Shown piece after piece: positions 41,009-50,680 of a DNA stretch of 64,000 nucleotides. The stretch is from Closterium sp. NIES-65 (Eukaryota; Streptophyta; Zygnematophyceae; Desmidiales; Closteriaceae). Under the pieces are notes generated by a model. It saw only the letters and a program-made list of their open reading frames with translations, did not search any database and was not told where the DNA came from. The DNA lies in the NCBI GenBank assembly GCA_948144175.1, contig CANXME010002463.1:1635001-1699000 (forward strand), in the 5' to 3' direction. Made by a program: the position numbers and the translations under genes. The first letter of the stretch is position 1, and every line of letters starts with the position of its first letter.

Positions 41009-41590
41009 CAGTGTGTTGTTCCGAGGCCAGTGCGTGTGTCGGGTCGTGTAGGTCGCGGGATGCCTTGATAAGATGTTCGACAAATGGCGTGACGTACATC
41101 TCCTTGGCCGTGTCACTTCGCCACCTGCCCAACCTTCTTAAAATTCTGTCCGGCACGCCGATGTTGGCTGCTACGGTTTCCGCACCCTTTCGGAAGGAGT
41201 GCGTGCCGAGCTGCTGCGGCCCAAGTCCAACTTTTGCGAATGCTTCTTTACACCAGTTCCGGATCGTTATGTATGAGGGGAGGCTTGGCCTGGCCCTCCT
41301 TGGTTGAAGCATGGCTAAAAACATGAATCAGCGGCCATAGCCAGCGAGTTGGATGAAGTGTTGGGTGCATCGCACGGGGCAACGGGGGTCCGTCGTTGCT
41401 GCGATGGGAATCCAAGTTCCACGACTGGACTGATCCGTCTTTGAGTGTGGAATGAGGATTCACATGACTTTGGCGTCGAATTGGATGTCTTGCCATTGGA
41501 TAGCAACCAGGTCGGAGTATCGCAGAAATCCAGAGTATATGAGGACGGGGATCAACCCCTTTTGATATTCGGCAGGATTATCCAACTGCA

Positions 41591-42349
41591 GGAAGTTCGC
41601 GGACATGTCCCGAACTTGTTGGATCGATACGGGCTCCTTTAGGCGACTAGGGCAGGGGTAGTGTCGCGAAGTCCCGCACTTTGGTGGTAAACGGTCCGAC
41701 GGTCTGGCATTGGCTTCCGGTCATGCGATGGGCGAAGCTGACTGCGGAGCACGTGAGCTGCACTACAGACAACAGTTGCTTTGCGTTGGATTGCATGCAC
41801 CAAGTATAGTGCGAGGGTCATGTAGGAAGAAATGGGAGATCCACCTTTGTGCAGAAGGCCCGAAACTTGGCCCAGTATGGTTCGTATGTACGGGTCGTCG
41901 AATTGCCAGACGGAATGTGTTCCAGCTGCCAGGCATTGGCTGCCGTGTGTCAAGGGAATGTGTGCGTGGATGTGCGGTGCCCAGTTGGGTGGGGAAGGTT
42001 GTAAGAGTGGCCACCAGTTTGCACCCGACCAGTGTGGGATGATCAGTGTGAGCGATGTACGGGTGCGCTGTGCGTGGTGGAGGACGGCTGGTACTAGATG
42101 GGGCGGAGGGAAAGCAAAGCTGTTTTTTTATGTCCACGCAAGCAAGAATGCATCGACTGCGGTGGCCTGGGGGTGGGGAATTTTCTTGCAGAAGCGTGGC
42201 AGATGCGAGTTGCGGGAGTTTGCAAAGAGGTCGATGGAATGGGGACCCGAACGACGCTCTAAGATGCGGAACCACGGCGTCCTCAACGAGTAATCGTCAT
42301 GATCGAATGCTTTCGAGAGCTCATCAGCGTGTGAGTTTAGCTCGCCCAA
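41591..42349 (-). pseudogene. DIRS-type RT-RNase H C-terminal tail
   Basis: 42349-42128 reads GELNSHADELSK, then GPHSIDLFANSRNSHLPRF and ATAVDAFLLAW. This is the conserved end of DIRS-type RNase H, where the H-x-AD-x-LS motif is followed by a DLFA-N box. A TGA/TAA region near 42126 ends it. 42126-41639 stays in the same frame with little interruption and may be the linker to the recombinase, but I recognise no domain in it. The upstream RT is cut off by Cop7 near 42350. Confidence 0.75.
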
Positions 42350-42513
42350 GCCGCCGAGCTGCCTGTGCCGCCGAGTCGCCGAGCCGCAGTTGTTGCCGAG
42401 CCGCCGAGCAGCCGAGCCGCCGAGCCGCCCGAGCCGCCTTGTCGGGTAAGAGCAGCGCCGCTATTACTGCACTGCCCCTACCCTACAGTTCACGCTGCTA
42501 GTCTACTGTTGTC

Positions 42514-45040
42514 ATGGCTACCCCTAGTGTCCTCGCTTTTGACGCTGAGGGTCGGGCTATTGACTTTGACGTCTGGCTAGATGATCTGCAGCTTTTCCTA
42601 TAGTGCAATAGGGCAGACGGTCTCTCCCTCTTTGACCTTACCTCTGGCGCCTCTCCTGCCCCTACTGCTGATACTGACGCCTCTGTTCGCTCACAGTGGG
42701 CCACACGCGATGCTGCTGCACGTCTTGCTGTGCGTCGCCACCTACCTACCTCTTAGCGTGCGCACTTTAGCCAGTACAAGAGTGCTCAGACCTTGTACGA
42801 CGCTGTAGTTGGCACGCTACTCCTCCCCGGCCACTGCTGCACCGAGCCGCCTCATGCTACCGTACCTCTTCCCTGACCTTGGTGCCTTCCCCACAGTCCC
42901 TGACCTCATTACGCACCTCCGCACTAGTGACACTCGCTACCGCGCTGCGCTTCCTGCTGAGTTCTGCGCCAAGAACCCCCCCCCCCCCCCCCTATGTACA
43001 TCACCCTCTACTATATAGTCACCCAGCTCCCTGACTCTCTGCGCGTAGTCAGGGACCACTTCCTCTCAGTTTGCCCCACCACTCTCACCGCTGACCTCCT
43101 CGAGAAGGCCCTCCTAGCAGCGGAGAAGAGCATAGTCGCTGTAGAAGCCTCTCGTGGTGACCCTCGCACCCCCGTCTTCGAGGGGTGTTCCCCCTCCCCC
43201 TTCCTGCCCTCTGTTACCTCTACTGCTGTGGCCGACCTCGTTGGTTTCGAGTCGGTCGGCGCTGCGTCTACCCCGAGTGGGAGACGCCGCACTGGCAAGG
43301 GCAAGGGGGGCAAGGGCGCTGGAGGGGCTGGCGGGGGTGGCGGAGGTGGCGGTGGAGGCAGTCGAGGGGGTGGGGGTGGTGGTGGGAGTGGTGGCGGGGG
43401 TGGAGGTGTCGGTGGCGGCATTGGAGGCAGAGGCAGCGGCGGCGGTGGCGGTGGGAGCGGAGGTGGCGGAGGTGGCGGAGTTGGAGGAGGCGGCGGCGGA
43501 GGAGGTGGAGCTGGTCGTGGTGGCGCTGCGTAGAGGGTCGGCTCGGGTGGTGGTCAGCGCCAGCAGCAGCAGCAGCAGCGCACGCATTACATCCCCCCCC
43601 CTCAGCAGCTCCGTGAGTGGTACGCTGCACACCAGAGGGGTGGGGGTACTGGTCCGTGCACCTACGTCCTACGCACCGGCGACCGCGCGGGTGAGCAGTG
43701 CGGGGGTGCGCACTCCACCCAGCGCTGCTTTGGCCGCCTGACGGACGCTTGGCGTCACCAGTTCCCTGAGGCCACAGAGATCTCTCGCTAAGGCGAGCTG
43801 TCTAGGGCGGGAGTGGCTGTCTTTGACCTTGACTTTGATGCTATTCTTGCTGCCATGTATGCTATGACTGTTAGTGATGAGGGTGACTGTTACCGGTGTT
43901 TTCCGCCCGACCCGGGCATTGAGACTACTGCTCCTAGGTGCTGGTGAGGTTATTGCTCTAGGTGCTAGTGAGGCTACTGCTCTAGGTGCTGGTGAGTCTG
44001 CGCTCTCAGGTACTGCGTCGCCTTCGGCCTCCCACACCTTCACACTTGACTCGGGGGCTTCTTGCTCCTTCTTTCGAGACCGCACCACACTCACGCCGCT
44101 TGGTCGGCCAGTTGCAGTCTCTCTGGCAGACCCCTCTGGGGGTCCTGTCCTTGCTCACTTCTCCACTGTCCTCCCGTGTCCGGTGGCCCCCTCTGGCACC
44201 CTTGTCTGGTCTCTACCTCCCCTCGTTCTCTAATAACTTGGTGAGTGGTGCTGACCTACAGGATGCGGGGGTTCACCAGTTCACTCCTGCGAGTCAGCGG
44301 GTGACCCACTGCACGGACGCTCGGACAGGCCGACACCTGGCCACGTTTACACGTCGACCGGGGTCGAGCTTGTACACACTGACCACTGCGTCTCCTCCAG
44401 TCACTGCGTCTGGTCAGGTAGCTGCGTCGGATCAGGTGTTTGCTGCAGCGTCCAGGTCTGGTCCTGAGTCTGCCCCCTGCTCGTGTCGCCTCCTGTCTCA
44501 CGAGACTCTCCTCTGGCACCACCGCCTTGATCACCCCTCCTTGCTTCGTATCCGAAGCATGGCCTCCCGCGTCCTTGTCTCTGGTCTTCCCCAGTCCCTA
44601 CCTCTTCTTCCTCCGGGGCCTGGCCCCACCTGCGTCCCCTGTGTCGAGGGGCGGCAGCGGGCTGCCCCTCACTCCTCCCAGTTTCCTCCGACAGAGGCCC
44701 CGCTGCAGACGCTTCACATGGACGTGTGGGGCCCGGCCCGCGTCCGTGGACAAGGTCACGAGCGCTACTTCCTACTGGTGGTTGATGACTACTCGCGTTA
44801 CACCACACTCTTCCCCTTGCGCAGCAAGGGTGATGTCACTGAGGTGTTGATCGACTGGATCCGCGCAGCTCGTCTCGAGTTCAGGAGGAGCTTCGGCTTG
44901 GACTTTCCTGTTCTGCGTCTGCACTCTGACAGAGGCGGAGAGTTCTACTCTGGACCTTCTGCGAGCCTACTATCGTGCACGAGGCATCCGCTAGACCTTC
45001 ACGCTTCCGGACTCTCCACAGCAAAATGGGATTGCTGAGC
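42514..45040 (+). pseudogene. Cop7 gag-protease-integrase N-terminal half
   Basis: MATPSVLAF start at 42514. Stops at 42601 and 42754, a frameshift near 42808 (one extra G) and a 17-base C run at 42976-42992 that shifts the frame again. Glycine tract 43320-43520, stop at 43531, zinc motif C-X13-C-X3-H-X4-C at about 43660-43735, stop at 43789. Protease LDSGAS lies near 44050, with frameshifts near 43930 and 44205. HHRLDHPS (Gly to Asp), HMDVWGP (44720) and HSDRGGEF (44925) are present; a frameshift near 44950 follows. Clearly non-functional. Confidence 0.9.
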
Positions 45041-48000
45041 ACCGCATTGGCATGGTCATGGACGTCGCCCGTACGTCCATGATGCATGCGGCTGCCCCCC
45101 ATTTTCTGTGGCCGTTTGCGGTTCGGTACGCGGCGCATCAGATCAACCTTCAGCCCAGGGTCTCCATGCTAGAGACCTCCCAGCCTTGCTGTGGACGGGG
45201 AAGGTTGGCGATGCGTTTGTGTTCCGTGTCTACAGGATCTCGCGCGTTTGTCCGCGACTTGTCTGCGGACAAGCTGTCCCCTCGTGCTGCTCCTTGCGTC
45301 TTCCTGGGTTTCCCCCCGGACGCGCCAGGGTGGCAGCTTCTACCACCCCACCTCTCGCCGTGTTCTGTCCTCCCAGGACGTCACGTTCGACGAGCCGGTC
45401 CCCTACTACCGTCTCTTCCCCTACCGCACTCCGTCCCTCCCCCCGCCACCGCTCTTCCTTGTGTCAGGTCCCCCCCCGGTAGACCCCTTCCACCTCAGGG
45501 TCCTGCCCCTTTAGGTGTGTCCCAGGTAGACGCTGTTGAGCCTGTCGAGGTCGCTGGTGACTCTGGTGCTGCTCAGGGCGCTGAGCTTGGGGGTGCTGAC
45601 TCTGGGGGTGCTGAGCGTGTGGGTGCTACGCCTCGAGGTGCTGAGCCTGGGGGTGCTACACCTGGAGGTACTGAGCCTTGGGGTGCGGAGCCTGAGGGAG
45701 CTGGGCCTATTCGTCTGGCGTCTGGCTGTGCTGTGCCTGGCGGTTCTCCGGGTGCTTCGTCTCGCCGGGAGCCACTCTCTCCACACGAGCTGCGTGAGTG
45801 GTTTGCCCGGCGCTGGAGGCGAGCTGCTGGAGCTGGAGGTGCTGCGGGTTTTGGAGGTTCTGCTGCTGCTGAGGGAGCTGGTGCCGCGGGTCCCGGAGGT
45901 GCTCGTACTGGGAGTACTAGAGCTGCTGGGCCTGCGGGTACTTCTGGAGCTGGAGCTACTGAGGGTGTTGGCGCGGAGACTACTGTTGTCGGTCCTGGAG
46001 GCGTTCCTGCTGGGGGTGCTACTAGTGCTACTAGAGGTACTGGAGCAGGAGGTGCTGCAAGTGCTGGTGCTACCGCTGCTGGTACTGGTGCTGTCCCTGC
46101 TGTGACTGGAGTCGCCGCGCGGCCTCGGCCGTACTTTGTTCCGCTCCTTCAGCAGGTTCTTGGTCTCCCGCCTTCTACTGGTCCTTCTCCTCCCTTAGAG
46201 TGTCCACAGTCTGTCCCGTCACAGTTACAGTTACAGCCGGCCTCCCCACTGCCTGCTCTGTCTCCCTACACTCGTCCTACTGGACGTCGTGAGCGTCGTG
46301 AGCCTGCGTCTCGCCCAGCGTCGCCTGTCTGTGCTGCTCGCACTAGTGGTCACGCTTCGTGTCAGCGTCCTCCTCCTGTCCCTGGCATGCACCGGAATGT
46401 CTTTGCTTCCGTCCACTGCTCCTCTGCGTGCCCCTTTGCCTTCTCCTCCTGAGTCTTCTCTTCCTACTTATGCCGACCTGGAGTCGGACTCTCTTCGTGC
46501 TGCCAGTCCTACTGTCACGCTTCTTCTGGATACTGTTGTCAATGACCCTTCCTTTGAGTCCACTGCTGCGTCTGCCCTAGTTGCTGAGCTCGTCGACTTT
46601 GCTGCTCGCTGTCGTCTTGACTACGCCGCCAGTCTTGTTGCTGAGTCTGAGTCTGTATGTCCTCCGTCCGTCGGGGGTGAGTGTGCCCTTGGCACGGACG
46701 TCCTTGAGGACAGGCAGGAGGAGTTCCAGTGCTTGGCTGCTGCTTCACCTCATCTCGTGTCTATACTGCTTACCCCTGAGGGAGACCCGGATGCACTTGA
46801 CATCCCGACTCCGCGCTCTTACGCGGAGGCGATAGAGGGTCCCTACTCCTCTCAGTGGCAGGCAGCTATGGACGCAGAGATGGCTTCCTGGAAGTCCATA
46901 GGCACCTACGTTGATGACGTTCCCCCTCTTGGGGCGAACATCGTCAGTGGCATGTGGATCTTCAGGGTGAAGCGGCCACCAGGTTCTCCGCCTGTCTTCA
47001 AGGTGCGTTACGTGGCTCGTGGCTTCAGTCAGCGGCAGGGAGTTGACTACTTTCAGACCTTCTCTCCCACCCCGAAGATGACCACTCTTCAGGTACTGCT
47101 GCACGTAGCTGCTCACCGTGACTACGAGCTACACTCTCTTGACTTCAGCACTGCTTTCCTGCAGGGCAATCTGCACGAGGAGATCTGGCTGCGCCGCCCA
47201 CCTGGCTTCACTGGGACTTTTCCTCCTGGCACCCAGTGGAGCCTGCGACGGCTTGTCTACGGTCTCCGCCAGGCACCTGCATGAGTGGCACGACACACTG
47301 AGGAATACACTTGCGGCTCTTGGGTTTGCTCCCTCTACTGCCGACCCGTCGCTGTTTCTGCGCACCGACACTTCTCTGCCGCCGTTCTACATCCTCGTGT
47401 ACGTGGACGACTTGGTCTTTGCCACAGCTGACACTGCTGGACTCGCCCACGTGAAGTCCGAGCTGCAGAAGAGACACACGTGCACTGACCTGGGTGAACT
47501 GCGCAGCTACCTTGGCTTGCAGATCACCCGGGACAGAGCACGCTGCACCATTACCCTGACTCAGTCACACATGGTGCAGCAAGTCCTTCAGCGCTTCGGC
47601 TTCACGTACTCCTCGCCTCAGGCCACTCCTCTGCCTACTCGACACTCGCTCTCAGCTCTGCCTTCGGATGAGTCCGTAGAGTCGAGTGGCCCGTACCCAG
47701 AGCTTGTTGGCTGCCTCATGTACCTGATGACCTGCACACGACCTGACCTTGCATACCCTCTTAGCATTCTCGCATGCTATGTTGCTCCTGGGAGACACAG
47801 ACCAGAGCACATGGCTGCAGCGAAGAGGGTGTTGCGCTACTTGTGCAGTACGTCGGGCATGGTGCTTGTGCTTGGAGGGCAGAGTCCAGTGGTCCTCACT
47901 GGGCACGCAGACGCCTCTGTCAACGGGAGTTGGGTATTGGCCCCGTCCTCGCTTGGGCGGAGCCGACTTCGTGGTCGGGTGTGAGGGGAGCAGCCGACCT

Positions 48001-49531
48001 GTAGCAGTGGGTGAGCTGGTCGACGAGGAGGTCGACCTGCACGGGGGACCACTGCACGGGCGCCGACTTCAGGGTGGCGCCGACTTCAGGGAGGTCGTCT
48101 TGGGAGTCGACCTGCGGAGGACGTCAACTTGGCAAAGCCGACTTCGGCGGTCGGCTAACGGACTGCTAGTCGACGTGTTAGTGGTCGACTGGACCTGGTG
48201 GTCGACGAAGGAGGGGCCGACGTCAACCTTGACTCAGGGCGCCAAGCAGGAAGACGCCGAGCAGGAGGACGCCGCCCTGGAGGCCAGGTTGTCGTCCCGT
48301 GCGTCTGCACGGCGTCCGGGGTCCGGACGGCGATCTGGGCGTCGGGTCCCGACACCGACCTGGGTGTCTAGTCGGCGTCCTGGGAGGAGGGACGCCGCTC
48401 TGGAGGTGTGGTCGGCGTCCCGGGCGTCTGGACGCCGACCAGGGGGTTCGGAAGGCGTCCTGGGCGCCTGGACGCCAGACTAGGGACGCCGGGCATGCGT
48501 GACCGGCTACGGACTGCGTGAGCCGACCAGGCGTGGTTGCCCGGTCGATCGGGATACCCGGGCGACGTGCGCGAGTGTCGCCAGGGTGGAGACTGCGAGG
48601 CCGACCTCGGGGGTGGTATCCCGAGGTCGACGTGGCCGGTGGGCACAGTCGCTGGCGTGGAGTCTGCCAGGCGTCTGCGTTGCGCACATGACAGGGAAGT
48701 GCGCACCAACCAACTGCGCGCACCTGCAAAGCAGGTGCACCGTTGTCCTGCGGGTGCAACGCTGGGCAGCCGACTTGGTGCAGCGCTGGCACACCGTGGA
48801 CTTGCAACGTTGGCGAACCGCTACCCTGCTACGCTGGAGGTCGACCAGCAGCCTAGCTAGCTCTGATGTAGTCAATGTTGCCAATGTTGTTGCTACCATT
48901 GTTCTGAACTTTTCCTAGTGAAACTCTTGCCAATTTTCCCCGTGAACTAGCAAGTAGTGTGTGCACAAGGAAAACGACGAAGGACTAACGAACGCAGAGA
49001 TCACACGAGCACACGTGCCTAGCCCGTAGCCTAGCTCCCGTTGCTGCAGTTATCTCCGCAGCTTCTTGGGCTGACGACCAGGCTACGCAGCGGTCGTCAC
49101 AGGGTTACACCTTCAGCCTTGGTTCCGGCTCTGTTTCGTGGCGGGCTACTTGCTCTTCTTCTGTTCTCGGCTCCAGTTGTGAGGCTAAGATCTACGCAGG
49201 AGCCATGGCTGCGCAGGAGCTTCGCTGGCTCACCTACCTACTGACTGACCTCGGAGAGCCGCCTCGTTCTCCTCCAGTTCTATACGTAGACAACAAGGCC
49301 ATGCTGGCCTTGTGTTGAGAGCAGCGTCTGGAGCACAGAACGAAGCACATTGCTCTCCGCTACTTTCTTGCTCGTGAGCTGCAGCAGCGTGGTCACCTGC
49401 GTCTTGCGTATATGGCCTCTGAGGCCAACACTGCTGATATCTTCACCAAGGCGCTTGCGCCTTGTGATCATCAGCGCTTCTGTACTCAGCTGGGTCTTGT
49501 GCCTGCCTTGCCTCACTTGCTCACCTCTTGA
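45041..49531 (+). pseudogene. Cop7 integrase end-linker-RT-RNase H
   Basis: From 45041: FAVRYAAHQINL, SSQDVTFDE and a GGAE-type linker (45570-45710). Open RT from about 46420 to a frameshift near 47275 (CACCTGCATGAG), then YVDD at 47400-47411 and SYLGLQITRD. RNase H begins at 47890 with TGHADAS, is broken by the inserted solo LTR, and resumes at 49061 with WADDQATQRS. SCEAKIYAGA carries Glu-to-Lys at a conserved acidic position; a TGA near 49317 follows LALC. It ends at PHLLTS, stop 49529-49531. Confidence 0.9.
47918..49060. mobile_element. Putative 1143 bp solo LTR inside Cop7 RNase H
   Basis: Starts TGTCAACGGGAG and ends TCTCCGCA, the TG...CA ends of LTRs. The flanks are GCCTC (47913-47917) and GCTTC (49061-49065), a 5 bp duplication with one mismatch. 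Removing it restores the RNase H coding text. It contains no open frame with a recognisable domain, but has internal repeats around GCCGACTTC. The second copy and internal region of its parent element are not in the window. Confidence 0.6.
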
Positions 49532-49741
49532 CCCTGTTTGTACTGTTACATATATATATGCACCTGCTCTTGCTTGTCTAGCCTCTTATATATATATGTA
49601 CTCCTGCATGTGAACTGGCCTTGTGGCCTTTGAACTTGTGCTCGGAATGTGTGGTGACTTTGTGATCCACCCTGAGCTTGCTTTGCTTTGCTTGACTGGT
49701 CTTGTGACCCATTGTTCTCCCCCACTGAGCCTATGGGGGTG

Positions 49742-49873
49742 TGTTAGAACATCATAGCTTATGCATTTTGTGTAGGCTATGGTGGGGTAGCCCATAAGGG
49801 GTACAACCCAATTAGGGTTAGTACTTGTACCAACTCTTGCATAGTCCAATTCATTCTCGTTCTAGTTTTCTCA
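49742..49873 (+). repeat. Cop7 3' LTR
   Basis: Begins TGTTAGAACATCATAGC (first C of TGTC changed to T) after the purine tract, ends TTTTCTCA. Confidence 0.88.
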
Positions 49874-49950
49874 CAGGAGTGCGCAGCACTGTCCCTCCCA
49901 GGCTAAACCCAGACTACACGGCGACAGGCGCAGCTGGCTCTTTGTGCTCC

Positions 49951-50110
49951 CACGAGTGCGCACACTGTGGCTACCGGGCGCAGAGCCTCGGACTATTCAG
50001 GCCACAGGGGGTCGTGGCTCTCCGGACTACCAGGAGTGCTCACACTGCGGCTATCGGGCGCAGAGCCCCGGACTACTCAGGCTACAGGGGGTCGTGGCTC
50101 TCTGGACTTC
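49951..50110. repeat. 80 bp tandem duplication
   Basis: Two copies of about 80 bp starting near GAGTGC...CACTG and ending TCGTGGCTCTC-GGACT; a weaker third copy may precede them at 49874. Confidence 0.8.
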
Positions 50111-50172
50111 AGGCGCTGCGGACGACAAGTCGGCTACCTCCGGTCAACCTCCCCCAAATGTCCCACACCCCT

Positions 50173-50353
50173 TGTCAGAATGTTATTCTCTAGCTTGTAG
50201 TGGGGTGCTCTATAGCGAGTACAACCCATCTAGGGTTTGCTATATGTATCCTCATTGCTGCTAGTGAATCCTCTCCTTCTTTGCCTAAACTTTCACTTGC
50301 CTAGCTAGGGCTCACCTAGCTATGGCTCCTAACTATTCCTCACTATCTTCACA
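50173..50353 (+). mobile_element. Solo LTR (small-element family), plus orientation
   Basis: 181 bp, TGTCAGAATGTTATTC to TATCTTCACA, flanked by CCCCT at 50168-50172 and 50354-50358. Deleting it and one CCCCT makes the flanks collinear with 58870-58930. Its first 90 bp match the LTRs at 58341 and 59689-59817. Confidence 0.72.
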
Positions 50354-50680
50354 CCCCTTTCACACACTCTTTGCTGCACCTCTAGCACTCCTCACACGCT
50401 ACCCCCCTCGTACCACTCCGATGGCTCCAACACATCCACCCCCCTCAGCGGCAGCTGCAGCAGTGGGAGAGAGAGGAGGAGGAGAAGGGGACAGCTCACA
50501 CACACGGCACCCCCATACTCTCCACCCAAAACCCTAACACAGGAACGCAGGCAGCAGCAGGGGTGGGGCGCAGTCAGGACCTCGGGGGACAGCGTGCGGC
50601 AAGGGGGGGAGACAGTACGGGCCGCTCACGGGCTTGGTGCAGCCCATACGAACCGCGCGCGGGCAGCCTGAGCCGCTCAA

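Larger units (their letters stand above)
34597..41590 (-). pseudogene. Tyrosine recombinase (DIRS-type), interrupted by Cop6
   Basis: Minus-strand gene from about 41590 to the TGA at 34599-34597, with Cop6 (34659-41003) inside. GFLRYSDL (Arg codon 41520-41522) is the first catalytic Arg, HSFRKG near 41190-41207 supplies His-x-x-Arg, GRWRSDTAKEMY supplies the second-domain Arg/Trp and the nucleophile Tyr near 41095. Without Cop6 and one TGCCT copy the frame reads on for 18 codons to a stop, so the interruption is precise. Two in-frame TGA codons (41460-41462 and 41328-41330) show it was already or later inactivated. The enzyme would insert circular cDNA by site-specific-type recombination. Confidence 0.85.
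34189..42349 (-). mobile_element. DIRS-type tyrosine-recombinase retroelement, partial, split by Cop6
   Basis: Minus-strand pieces 42349-41004 and 34658-34189. From 42349 down they show the end of the RT-RNase H gene and then a tyrosine recombinase with its catalytic Arg, His-x-x-Arg and Tyr motifs. That order is typical of DIRS/Ngaro/PAT elements, which use a recombinase instead of a DDE integrase. The 5' part is lost where Cop7 begins. Cop6 entered near the recombinase C-terminus. About 44 bp repeats follow the gene. Confidence 0.82.
42350..49873 (+). mobile_element. Cop7: Ty1/copia element, 5' end missing, with solo LTR inside
   Basis: Starts within a GAGCCGCC leader, directly joined to the DIRS-type gene with no LTR or primer site, so the 5' end is truncated. 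It then has gag (ATG 42514), protease, integrase, linker, RT and RNase H to a stop at 49531, a 3' tail and a 3' LTR at 49742-49873. RNase H is split by a 1143 bp insertion at 47918-49060. Many stops and frameshifts; an old copy of the Cop1/Cop2 family. Confidence 0.92.
49874..50680 (-). mobile_element. Fragment of a small non-coding LTR element (TRIM-like), with solo LTR inside
   Basis: Matches the internal part of the complete small element at 58378-59817: CTACCGGGCG...AGAGCC-type units, CCCCCAAA...CC and the CCAACACATCCACCCCC...CAGCGGCAGCTG block, then GC-rich leader-like DNA. Its LTRs are absent. A solo LTR at 50173-50353 splits it. It also contains about 80 bp tandem units (49951-50110). 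No coding capacity seen. Confidence 0.6.

Noticed and set aside
41639-41953. Independent small gene on the minus strand
   Set aside because: It is in the same frame as the DIRS-type RNase H tail and lies between it and the recombinase; more likely part of that element.
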